This document shows, one piece after another, positions 24,486-31,287 of a stretch of 64,000 nucleotides of DNA. Made by a program: the position numbers and the translations under genes. The stretch spans positions 62,001-126,000 of the forward strand of contig CAWELJ010000011.1 in the NCBI GenBank assembly GCA_963809825.1, written 5' to 3'. The notes beneath the pieces are model-generated. The model did no database searches. It worked only from the letters and a program-made list of their open reading frames with translations, and was not told the origin of the DNA. This DNA is from Bog-473 sp963809825. GTDB taxonomy: Bacteria; Actinomycetota; Acidimicrobiia; Acidimicrobiales; RAAP-2. Positions within the stretch are counted from its first letter, which is position 1. Every line of letters starts with the position of its first letter.

Positions 24486-24491
24486 AGCCTA
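24486..24491 (-). promoter_or_regulatory. -10 element, leaderless obgE
   Basis: TAGGCT on the minus strand ends 7 bases before ATG 24478. Its TAG is also the stop codon of the upstream amidohydrolase gene. Confidence 0.5.
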
Positions 24492-25796
24492 AGAGCCGAC
24501 GAGTCGGCGGGCGCGCTGCCCCACTTCGGCACGGGCCCGATCACCGTCGATCCTCGTGCACCGGCCGGCCTCGACGACGCATGCTCCCCCGACCCACACG
24601 TCGGTCACCAGGTAGCCGGCCCCGGCCCACACGAGGTGGCCGAGGAGCTCGGCATCGGTGACGGAGGGGGTGAACCGTGCGTCGTCCGTGCGCAGGCGGA
24701 TGAGGTCCGCGGGACGCCCCACCTCGAGCGCGCCCACGGGCAGCCCGAGTGCCTCCCCGCCGCCACGGGTGGCCAACCGCAGCGCCGCCGCGGAGGTCAC
24801 GGCGCCCGGGTCGGCCGCCGTGGCCCGAGCGAACAGGGCGGCCAGGCGCATCTCGTCCCACAGGTGGAGGTCGTCGTTCGACGCGGGACCGTCGGTCCCG
24901 AGGCCGACCCGCACGCCGCGCGCCAGGAGGTCCTGCAGCGGGGCGACCCCAGCCCCCAGCTTCCCGTTGGAGCCCGGGCAGTGCGCCACGGCGACGTCGT
25001 TCGAGGCGACGATCGCGAGGTCGGCCTCGTCGAGCCAGACCGAGTGCGCCGCCAACACGCGGCCTTCGAGGACGCCCTCGGACTCCAGGAGCGCGGGCGC
25101 GCTCATGCCGTAGCTCGTGAGGACCTGCGCGCACTCGGCCTCGGTCTCGGCGAGGTGGATCTGGAGCAGGGCGTCACGCCGCTGCGCCTCCGCGGCGATG
25201 GTGCGCAGGCCCTGGCGCGGAACCGTGTAGGCGGCGTGGGGCCCAAACCCGAGGTGGAGGCGACCGTCCCTGCCGTCCATGGCATCGAACAGGCGGCAGG
25301 CCTCGTCGAGCAGGCGCTCCCACGTGTTCTGGGACCCCGCCCCCGGCACCTCGAAGATCCCGGGCGTGTACACGGCGCGGATGCCTGCGTCGATCACCGC
25401 CTCGATGACCGGGTCGGGATGCCGATACTGCTCGCAGGTGGTGGTGATCCCGTTGCAGAGCAGTTCGTCAGCGCCCAGCACCATGCCCCAGTACACGTCC
25501 TCGTCACGCAGCAACGCCTCGCGTGGCCAGACGCTCTCGCTCAGCCACCGTTCGAGCGGCAGGCCGTCCCCCGCACTGCGCACGAGCGTCATCGGCGAGT
25601 GGCCGTGGCAATTGACGAGTCCCGGCATCAGCAGGCCACCGAGCTGGCGCACCTCGGTCCCCGCCGCGGCCGGGACCTGCCACGGGTCGCCGATCCACGA
25701 GATGAGCCCGTCCTCGATCTCGACCGCACCCGGTAGGAGCATGGAGTCCCCGGGGTCGACGGTGAAGACGGCGTCGGCCACCAGGCGCAGCGTCAC
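24489..25796 (-). CDS. Amidohydrolase, MTA/SAH deaminase-like
   Basis: A 435-residue metal-dependent hydrolase of the TRZ/ATZ family. The metal site residues are visible: H64 and H66 (NCHGHSPM), a histidine in LLQIHLAETEAE, a histidine in VAHCPGSNGKLG/AAHSVWLDEAD, and the aspartate in GLGTDGPASNDDLHLWDEMRLAA. This pattern fits 5'-methylthioadenosine/S-adenosylhomocysteine deaminases (EC 3.5.4.31/28), though guanine or chlorohydrolase-type activity is possible. GTG 25796 overlaps the stop of the DtxR-type regulator (GTGA). The nearby purine nucleoside phosphorylase could split the resulting inosine product; this link is inference. Confidence 0.85.
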   Translation of the reverse strand: MTLRLVADAVFTVDPGDSMLLPGAVEIEDGLISWIGDPWQVPAAAGTEVRQLGGLLMPGLVNCHGHSPMTLVRSAGDGLPLERWLSESVWPREALLRDEDVYWGMVLGADELLCNGITTTCEQYRHPDPVIEAVIDAGIRAVYTPGIFEVPGAGSQNTWERLLDEACRLFDAMDGRDGRLHLGFGPHAAYTVPRQGLRTIAAEAQRRDALLQIHLAETEAECAQVLTSYGMSAPALLESEGVLEGRVLAAHSVWLDEADLAIVASNDVAVAHCPGSNGKLGAGVAPLQDLLARGVRVGLGTDGPASNDDLHLWDEMRLAALFARATAADPGAVTSAAALRLATRGGGEALGLPVGALEVGRPADLIRLRTDDARFTPSVTDAELLGHLVWAGAGYLVTDVWVGGACVVEAGRCTRIDGDRARAEVGQRARRLVGS

Positions 25797-26485
25797 GGCG
25801 CGCCGACGAACAGACGTCCCGACAGGTCGCGCGAGACCCGGATCGCTTCGGGGGCGCCCTCCACCGACACTTCGACGGTGCCGTCGGAATCCCGTCCGCC
25901 GACCGTGGCCACGGCGCCGGGGATGAAACCCCCCTCGTCGAGCAGGGTCAGCGAGCCCAGATTGAGCTCGACCTCCTCGCTGATCCGGAACAGGCGTACC
26001 CGCTCTCCCTCGCCGGCCTCCGCGAGGGGCTTGGTGGGGACACCGGGGAGCGGTGTTCCCGACCCGGGGATCGGATTGCCGTGCGGGCAGGTCGCCGGGT
26101 CGCCGAGCAGCTCGACCAGCCGGGCCTCGACATCGTCGGAGATCACGTGCTCCCAGCGACCTGCCTCCCGGTGGACCTTGGACCACTCGAGCCCGATGAC
26201 GTCGACGAGCAGCCGCTCGGCCAGGCGGTGCTTGCGCACGACCTTCTCGGCCAGGGAGCGCCCGCTGTCGGTGAGGAGCAGTCGCCTTCCCTCGCGGGTC
26301 ACGTACCCGTCCTCGGTGAGCCGGTCCAGCATCTCGGAGACGGACGGGGCGGAGCGGCCCAGTCGTTCTGCGATACGGGCCTGGATCACCGGCACGCCCT
26401 CCTCGCCGAGCGCGAGCATGGTCTCGAGGTATTCCTCGACCGGGGGGTGGTACTCCTGCGGCGTGTGGGCGCCGTGCTCAGCCAT
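25793..26485 (-). CDS. DtxR/MntR-family metal-dependent transcriptional regulator
   Basis: A 230-residue regulator with the three DtxR domains: N-terminal winged helix (EEYLETMLALGEEGVPVIQARIAERLGRSAPSVSEMLDRLTEDGYV), helical dimerisation and metal domain (HRLAERLLVDVIGLEW, WEHVISDDVE, CPHGNPIP with the Cys and His ligands), and a C-terminal SH3/FeoA-like domain from ~155. It probably senses iron or manganese. ATG 26485 overlaps the copper amine oxidase stop by 8 bases and its own stop overlaps the deaminase start, so the three are one transcription unit. A metal regulator inside an amine oxidase operon is unusual. Confidence 0.92.
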   Translation of the reverse strand: MAEHGAHTPQEYHPPVEEYLETMLALGEEGVPVIQARIAERLGRSAPSVSEMLDRLTEDGYVTREGRRLLLTDSGRSLAEKVVRKHRLAERLLVDVIGLEWSKVHREAGRWEHVISDDVEARLVELLGDPATCPHGNPIPGSGTPLPGVPTKPLAEAGEGERVRLFRISEEVELNLGSLTLLDEGGFIPGAVATVGGRDSDGTVEVSVEGAPEAIRVSRDLSGRLFVGAP

Positions 26486-28427
26486 GGCAGTGGTCCCCGT
26501 CCGTGGACGGGGGCACGTCGAGGGCGGGGTTGCGGTCGAAGAACCCGACCGGGACGAGCGAGAACCCCGTGCTCTCGACCGGCATGACCGGCCAGTCCTC
26601 GGGCCTGGGTATGTGCGTGACACCGAAGGAGTGCCAGAGGACGACGTCGGTGTCGACGATGGCGCGGTCCTGCGCCGTCCACGCAGGGAGCCCCGCCCCG
26701 CCGGTGTGCTGGTTGGGGTAGTCACCCGCCGCTCGCCGCTCGTCGGGTGAGAACGGCGTGACCCACACGTTGTGTGCCGCGAAGGCGGCGCGCCGCCCGA
26801 TGCTCGAGTCGGGACCGGCCAGCAACGTCGGTGTTGCCACGGGCAAGAGCTTGTACGCCGTGGGCTGTCCCAAGGCGTTGCGCCGGCCGCGATTGGCGAT
26901 GCGCCACGTCCGCGAGCGCGACGGGTCGATGTCGCGCCGGGCCGAGAGCTCCGTCTCGAGCAAGGTCGTCGTGGTGGTGAAGGCGCTGCCGACGGGGTTT
27001 CCCTCTCCGGGGGGCGAGGGGACCGCGTCGACCTCGAACACCGCGTTGTCGGGTCCGTCGATCTCGAGGTCGAGTCGGACGTTGAAGATGTGCTGGTGCA
27101 GGGGGGCGGCGAGCCCCGGCGCAACCATGCGTGCGTGCTCGCCCGCATCCTCTCCCGCCACCGCCATGGTCGACATGATCCCCGTGAGCTTGACCTCGAG
27201 TTGCATCATGCCGTCGAGGTAGAAGTACCAGTAGAAGCCGTACTCGTAGTTGCCCACCGTGGCGATGGAGCTGATGACCAGGCGACGCGACCGACGGACC
27301 TCCGTGCGCCCCGAGACCATGTCGACGTGCTTCCAGAGGATGGAGTAGTCCTCCTCGTGCATGCAGATGGCATTGGCCTTGGTGTGCGGCTTGCACCGCT
27401 CGTCGGCGAACACGTAGTCGAGGTAATGGATCTCGCCCAGGCAGTCGCACCCCAATGTGAGCGAGTTCGCCATGCGCCCGAGGCCCCACTCACCGGCGTC
27501 GAATGCGCTCTTCCACGAGTGCATCGGGCTGGGGTGCCCGTAGGGCACCACCATCTCGCTGACCGAGGCGCGGTAGACCAGCGGCCGCACCCGCCCGCCG
27601 TCCTCGTAGCCGATGGTCGAGAGGACCAGGCCCTCCAGCGGGTCCATGCCCACCCGCAGTGACCACTTCTGCCATTTCACGAGATTGCCCTCCACCACGA
27701 AGCTCGGGCCCTCCGGTTGCGTGATGGAAATGGGCTTGAGGTCCGTCCGCAACGGCCCGTTGTGCTCGGGGTAGTAGCTCCCCGAGGTGGGCGGGACGGG
27801 CACGATGCCGTAGTCGAGCACCTCGAGGACCTCGCCCCGCGCCATGTCGACGATGGCAAGCAGACCCTCGAGGGGACGGGCGTACCCGTTGTCGTCCGGC
27901 GACGCACGCACATAGGCGATGCACTTGGTGATGCGACGACCCTTCTCGTGCTCGAGACCGAAGGAACCGGCGGGCCACGGGTCGACCTGGACCAAGGAGT
28001 GGTCAACGATGCCGCGGCGTTCGAGCGCGGCCTTCCATTCCGCGCAGTCGGCCAGCGCGAGCTGCGCCGCGTAGGCCTCCTCCATCTGCAGCGGCGGCCG
28101 GACGTCCGGCACCGTTTCCCAGCGCACGATCTCACCCCGGGTGACGGAGACGACCACCTCGACCACATCGGCCACCGGACCCTGCAGCAGCACGAGGCGC
28201 ACCTGACGGTCGACGAGCGCGGCCGCTCCCGGTTCGCCGCGGTCGACGGCCCGCACCGTCTCCTTGGGAGGATCGCACAGGGTCACATAGGCGAAGCGCA
28301 GGTCCTCCTTCGCCACGACGGCCCGGCCGCTGTCGAAGATGACGCGGCGCGCCTCCTTCATCTCCTCCCCCGTGAGGGGCGACAGCGGGTGCAGCGAGAC
28401 CGGGGCGGGAACGGCGCTGGTCGACAT
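26478..28427 (-). CDS. Copper-containing primary amine oxidase
   Basis: Oxidatively deaminates primary amines to aldehydes with release of ammonia and hydrogen peroxide, using copper and topaquinone. The 649-residue product has the TPQ precursor Y394 in GNYEYGFYW, the catalytic base D310 in AFDAGEWGLG, and copper ligands H444 and H446 (LHQHIFN) plus H605 (GVTHIPRP). Spacing matches Arthrobacter-type enzymes; no signal peptide is seen. ATG 28427 is chosen over ATG 28436 because TACCAT ends 7 bases before it and overlaps the earlier ATG. First gene of the oxidase-regulator-deaminase unit; divergent from the phosphorylase. Confidence 0.95.
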   Translation of the reverse strand: MSTSAVPAPVSLHPLSPLTGEEMKEARRVIFDSGRAVVAKEDLRFAYVTLCDPPKETVRAVDRGEPGAAALVDRQVRLVLLQGPVADVVEVVVSVTRGEIVRWETVPDVRPPLQMEEAYAAQLALADCAEWKAALERRGIVDHSLVQVDPWPAGSFGLEHEKGRRITKCIAYVRASPDDNGYARPLEGLLAIVDMARGEVLEVLDYGIVPVPPTSGSYYPEHNGPLRTDLKPISITQPEGPSFVVEGNLVKWQKWSLRVGMDPLEGLVLSTIGYEDGGRVRPLVYRASVSEMVVPYGHPSPMHSWKSAFDAGEWGLGRMANSLTLGCDCLGEIHYLDYVFADERCKPHTKANAICMHEEDYSILWKHVDMVSGRTEVRRSRRLVISSIATVGNYEYGFYWYFYLDGMMQLEVKLTGIMSTMAVAGEDAGEHARMVAPGLAAPLHQHIFNVRLDLEIDGPDNAVFEVDAVPSPPGEGNPVGSAFTTTTTLLETELSARRDIDPSRSRTWRIANRGRRNALGQPTAYKLLPVATPTLLAGPDSSIGRRAAFAAHNVWVTPFSPDERRAAGDYPNQHTGGAGLPAWTAQDRAIVDTDVVLWHSFGVTHIPRPEDWPVMPVESTGFSLVPVGFFDRNPALDVPPSTDGDHCHG

Positions 28428-28434
28428 TGGGGCC

Positions 28435-28440
28435 ATGGTA
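28435..28440 (-). promoter_or_regulatory. -10 element, leaderless amine oxidase gene
   Basis: TACCAT on the minus strand ends 7 bases before ATG 28427 and includes part of the alternative ATG at 28436, making that earlier start unlikely. Confidence 0.55.
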
Positions 28441-28464
28441 CGTGGCGGGGGGCCGGGAGCCGCC

Positions 28465-28470
28465 TACGAT
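28465..28470 (+). promoter_or_regulatory. -10 element, leaderless purine nucleoside phosphorylase gene
   Basis: TACGAT ends 7 bases before ATG 28478 and overlaps the alternative ATG at 28469. It mirrors the minus-strand hexamer at 28435-28440, 24 bases away. Confidence 0.55.
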
Positions 28471-28477
28471 GCCCACC

Positions 28478-29296
28478 ATGGACGATGCGGCCGAGCGTGC
28501 CGCCCGTAGCGCCCGTGAGCTGGCCCGTCGCACCGGCAGCGACCGCCACGACGTCCTGCTCGTGCTCGGCAGCGGACTCACCGGCGCAGCCGAGATCCTG
28601 GGCGCAGGCGGGGACTCGCTTCCGCTCGACACGCTCCCTTTCTTCCCCCGCTACACGGCGGCCGGCCACCGCGCCCAGGGCTGGTCCGTCGACGTCGCCG
28701 GAAAGCGGGTCCTGGTGTTCGGCGGCCGGTGCCACCTCTACGAGGGAATCGAGCCCGACGAGGTCGTGCACCCCCTGCGGACCGGCGTCGCCGCCGGCTG
28801 CACCACGGTCATCCTGACGGCTGCCGTCGGCGGCATCCGGGAAGATCTCACGACCGGAGCCGTCATGGTGGTCGAGGACCATCTCAACCTGACCGGGCGC
28901 AGCCCGCTGGGCGGCGCCACCTTCGTCGACATGGTCGACGCCTACTCGCCCGAACTGCTCAAGCTCGCCCTTGCCACGCCGGGCCCGGGAGGTGCCGTGG
29001 TGTCACCGCGGCCCGGCGTCTACGCGCAGGTGTCCGGCCCGCAATTCGAGACGCCGGCGGAGATCCGCATGTTGCGCACCTCGGGCGCGGACGTCGTGGG
29101 CATGTCCATGGCACTCGAGACCATCGCCGCCCGGCACGCCGGCGCCGGGGTGCTCGGGCTCGCCCTCGTCACGAACGCTGCCGCGGGGACCGTCGCCGGC
29201 GGGACCGGCGACCTGACGGGCATCGCCGAGGTCGGCAACGCGGCGGCACCGTCCGTGGCCGACATCGTGCGCCACGTCGTAGGCTCGCTCCCGTGA
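28478..29296 (+). CDS. Purine nucleoside phosphorylase, trimeric (PunA) type
   Basis: Phosphorolysis of purine nucleosides to base and ribose-1-phosphate. The 272-residue product has GSGL (31-34) for phosphate binding, GRCHLYEGIEP, TAAVGGI, GPQFETPAEIRMLRTSGADVVGMS, and LALVTNAAAG, where the asparagine is the residue that favours 6-oxopurines (MTA phosphorylases have aspartate there). ATG 28478 is preferred to 28469 on the -10 spacing. The enzyme could cleave inosine-type products of the divergent MTA/SAH deaminase. The stop overlaps the VOC gene start (GTGA). Confidence 0.92.
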   Translation: MDDAAERAARSARELARRTGSDRHDVLLVLGSGLTGAAEILGAGGDSLPLDTLPFFPRYTAAGHRAQGWSVDVAGKRVLVFGGRCHLYEGIEPDEVVHPLRTGVAAGCTTVILTAAVGGIREDLTTGAVMVVEDHLNLTGRSPLGGATFVDMVDAYSPELLKLALATPGPGGAVVSPRPGVYAQVSGPQFETPAEIRMLRTSGADVVGMSMALETIAARHAGAGVLGLALVTNAAAGTVAGGTGDLTGIAEVGNAAAPSVADIVRHVVGSLP

Positions 29297-29673
29297 CCGA
29301 CACCGTGACCCCGACGGGCGTGGACCACGTGGCCCTGAACGTCCCCGACGTACCCGGTGCCATCGCGTTCTACACCGAGAAGCTCGGCCTCAGGCAGAAC
29401 TTCACCCGGCCCGACTTCGGGTTCGCCGGCGCCTGGCTCGACACGGCCAGCGGGCAACAGGTCCACCTGATCGAACTGCCGGCACCGCCCAACGTGGGCC
29501 AGCACTTCGCCCTGGTCTATGACGATCTCGACGCGGTGGTGGGCGAGCTGCGCCGCCGCGGGCTCGAGGTGTCGGACCCGGTCCCCGTCGGTGAGACGGG
29601 GCGCCACCAGGCCTTCACCTCGGACCCCTGGGGCAACGGGATCGAGCTGCACCAGCGTCCCGCCGCAGCCTGA
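29293..29673 (+). CDS. VOC (glyoxalase/bleomycin-resistance fold) protein
   Basis: A 126-residue vicinal-oxygen-chelate domain protein starting at GTG 29293. The first module begins GVDHVALNVPDVPGAIAFYTEKLGL with a metal-type histidine, and the second ends QAFTSDPWGNGIELHQRP with glutamate, so metal ligands H, H and E appear in place. Substrate unknown. It is translationally coupled to the phosphorylase. Confidence 0.88.
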   Translation: MTDTVTPTGVDHVALNVPDVPGAIAFYTEKLGLRQNFTRPDFGFAGAWLDTASGQQVHLIELPAPPNVGQHFALVYDDLDAVVGELRRRGLEVSDPVPVGETGRHQAFTSDPWGNGIELHQRPAAA

Positions 29674-29703
29674 CGCGGCGACGGGACGGGACCGGCAGCG
29701 TCC

Positions 29704-29976
29704 TCAGTCCCCCGTCGTGGGGTCGATGACCGAGGCGACGAGCGAGACCTTGTTGGCGGGGAACCCACCACAGCGGGCGTGTTCGAAGATGATGTCCTCG
29801 TCGGGGGCGATGTAGACGCAGTAGATCTTGTCGCCCGTCACGTAGCTCTGCTGCCACTGGATCTCGGGACCGAGGCTGCTGAGGACCTTGTTCGACTTCT
29901 GGCTGATCTCGCGCAGCTCCTCGGGCGAGAGCTCCCCGGCCCCCGGCAGTTCGCGCTCGATGACGTACTTCGGCAT
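29704..29976 (-). CDS. DUF4242-family protein
   Basis: A 90-residue ferredoxin-like-fold protein of the DUF4242 family; a Streptomyces member (SCO4226) binds nickel. The sequence starts MPKYVIERELPGAGELSPEEL and has GDKIYCVYIAPDED and the EHARCGGFPANKV histidine region. GGGAGG lies 6 bases before ATG 29976. It is divergent from a TetR regulator through 63 bases packed with palindromes, so it is probably that regulator's target. Confidence 0.87.
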   Translation of the reverse strand: MPKYVIERELPGAGELSPEELREISQKSNKVLSSLGPEIQWQQSYVTGDKIYCVYIAPDEDIIFEHARCGGFPANKVSLVASVIDPTTGD

Positions 29977-29991
29977 GACAACCCTCCCACG

Positions 29992-29999
29992 TGGTACCA
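29992..29999. promoter_or_regulatory. Palindrome TGGTACCA in TetR/DUF4242 spacer
   Basis: Perfect 8-base palindrome, sharing the TACCA half-site with two sites closer to tetR. It lies in the leader of the DUF4242 gene, between its -10 (30005-30010) and its ribosome site. Confidence 0.4.
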
Positions 30000-30004
30000 T
30001 ACCA

Positions 30005-30010
30005 AGAGTA
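30005..30010 (-). promoter_or_regulatory. -10 element for DUF4242 gene
   Basis: TACTCT on the minus strand, 28 bases before ATG 29976, giving a leader of about 20 bases with a GGGAGG ribosome site. Palindromes flank it on both sides. Confidence 0.35.
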
Positions 30011-30021
30011 TCTCTCTTACA

Positions 30022-30032
30022 TACCACTGGTA
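30022..30032. promoter_or_regulatory. Operator candidate 1, TACCACTGGTA
   Basis: Perfect 11-base palindrome (5-base arms, one central C) 8 bases before the tetR ATG, inside a longer direct repeat CATACCACTRGTA whose second copy starts 23 bases on. Likely TetR autoregulatory operator. Confidence 0.55.
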
Positions 30033-30039
30033 GGGTATT

Positions 30040-30675
30040 ATGCATACCACTAGTACGGATGTCAAGGACAAGAGGGTCGCCCAGGGTGACGCCACCCGCG
30101 CCGCCCTCCTGGCCGCGGCCCGTGAGCTCTTCGGCGAGCACGGCTTCGCTGAGACGTCGGCCGACGAGATCGTGGCTCGGGCTGGCGTCACCAAGGGCGC
30201 GCTCTACCACCACTTCAGCGGCAAGGAGGATCTCTTCCGGGCCGTCTTCGAGCAGGTCCAGCTCGAGGTCTCCGACCAGGCGGTCGCCGAGTTCCTCGGC
30301 TCCGATTCCTGGGAGGCGCTGCTGAACGGCTGCTCACTGTGGGTCGATGCCCACCTCGACCCGTCCGTGCGGCGCATCGTGCTCCAGGACGCCCGGGCGG
30401 TGCTGCCGTGGGAGGACGTGCGCGCCATAGAGAACCGTTACGGCGCGGTCGCTCTGCGGGGGGCGCTGCGCAAGGCGATGCACGCCGGCGACATAGAGCG
30501 CCGGCCGCTGCGTCCGATGGCGCTGCTCGTCCTCGGCGCCCTCAGCGAGGGGTGTCTCTACATCGCGGAGGCGGACGATCCCGGGGCGGCCCGCTCCGAG
30601 GTCACGCTGCTCATCGCCGAGATGCTGTCGGGCTTCCGGACCGCACCGGGACCGACGAGGGGGTCAAAGGGGTAG
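30040..30675 (+). CDS. TetR/AcrR-family transcriptional regulator
   Basis: A 211-residue regulator. The N-terminal helix-turn-helix spans ~15-62 (TRAALLAAARELFGEHGFAETSADEIVARAGVTKGALYHHFSGKEDLF). The C-terminal ligand/dimer domain (VRRIVLQDARAVLPWEDVRAIENRYG, ALLVLGALSEGCLYIAEADDP) resembles the AcrR group with TetR_C domains common in actinobacteria. ATG 30040 lies between two palindromic sites, the second of which covers codons 2-6, so binding should block its own expression. Divergent from DUF4242; convergent with rpmA. Confidence 0.92.
   Translation: MHTTSTDVKDKRVAQGDATRAALLAAARELFGEHGFAETSADEIVARAGVTKGALYHHFSGKEDLFRAVFEQVQLEVSDQAVAEFLGSDSWEALLNGCSLWVDAHLDPSVRRIVLQDARAVLPWEDVRAIENRYGAVALRGALRKAMHAGDIERRPLRPMALLVLGALSEGCLYIAEADDPGAARSEVTLLIAEMLSGFRTAPGPTRGSKG
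30045..30055. promoter_or_regulatory. Operator candidate 2, TACCACTAGTA
   Basis: Same motif as the site at 30022-30032 with one mismatch to symmetry, 23 bases downstream (about two helical turns) and inside the first codons of tetR. Confidence 0.5.
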
Positions 30676-30682
30676 CGCTGCC

Positions 30683-30934
30683 TCAGTCGGTGAGGATGCT
30701 GATGTGCTTGCGCCCGCGGCGCTGGCCGAATTTGACGGTGCCGTCAGCCTTGGCGAAGAGCGTGTCGTCGCCGCCCCGGCCCACGTTGGCACCCGGATAG
30801 AACTTCGTGCCCCGCTGGCGCACCAAGATGGAGCCGGCGGTCACCGCGGTGCCGTCGAACTCCTTCACCCCGAGGCGCTGGGCCGCCGAGTCGCGGCCGT
30901 TGCGGGTCGACCCGCCACCCTTGGTCTTCGACAT
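30683..30934 (-). CDS. rpmA: 50S ribosomal protein L27
   Basis: An 83-residue L27. It starts MSKTKGGGSTRNGRDSAAQRLGVK and contains GSILVRQRGTKFYPGANVGRGGDDTLFA. Normal N-terminus for peptidyl-transferase contact, without the extra cleaved peptide found in Firmicutes. It follows rplU by 23 bases. obgE, which usually follows rpmA directly, is 6 kb away here. Confidence 0.97.
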   Translation of the reverse strand: MSKTKGGGSTRNGRDSAAQRLGVKEFDGTAVTAGSILVRQRGTKFYPGANVGRGGDDTLFAKADGTVKFGQRRGRKHISILTD

Positions 30935-30957
30935 GTCGGACTCCTCTGCTCCCGGGC

Positions 30958-31272
30958 TCAGCCGGCCGCTGTGATGGCGGTGATCTCCAGCGTGGCGTAG
31001 TGCTGGCGGTGGCCCCACCGGCGACGCTGGTTCGACTTGGACTTATAGGTCATGGCGTTGATTTTCGGGCCCATCTCCGAGCCCACGACCTTCGCCGTGA
31101 CGGAGGCGCCCGCCAGCTGCTCGGGCGTGGCCAGCACGGTCTCGCCGTCGACCACCAGGACGGGCTCGAGGGACACCTCGGCCCCGACCGGCTCGCCCAG
31201 GAGCTCGACCCGGACACGCTGGCCCTCGGCCACCCGCTCCTGCTTTCCTCCGGACCTGATGACGGCATACAT
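30958..31272 (-). CDS. rplU: 50S ribosomal protein L21
   Basis: A 104-residue L21 starting MYAVIRSGGKQERVAEG and ending with YKSKSNQRRRWGHRQHYATLEITAI, the rRNA-binding tail. Standard length. A TAGGAT hexamer ends 9 bases before ATG 31272 and shares its TAG with the RNase E/G stop codon, so rplU may have its own leaderless promoter within the operon. Confidence 0.97.
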   Translation of the reverse strand: MYAVIRSGGKQERVAEGQRVRVELLGEPVGAEVSLEPVLVVDGETVLATPEQLAGASVTAKVVGSEMGPKINAMTYKSKSNQRRRWGHRQHYATLEITAITAAG

Positions 31273-31281
31273 AAGGGGGAG

Positions 31282-31287
31282 ATCCTA
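31282..31287 (-). promoter_or_regulatory. -10 element for rplU-rpmA
   Basis: TAGGAT on the minus strand ends 9 bases before ATG 31272; its first three bases are the stop codon of the RNase E/G gene. Confidence 0.4.

Noticed and set aside
30036..30041. TATTAT as the tetR -10 element
   Set aside because: It overlaps the tetR ATG and would start transcription inside the gene with no in-frame start codon close by.
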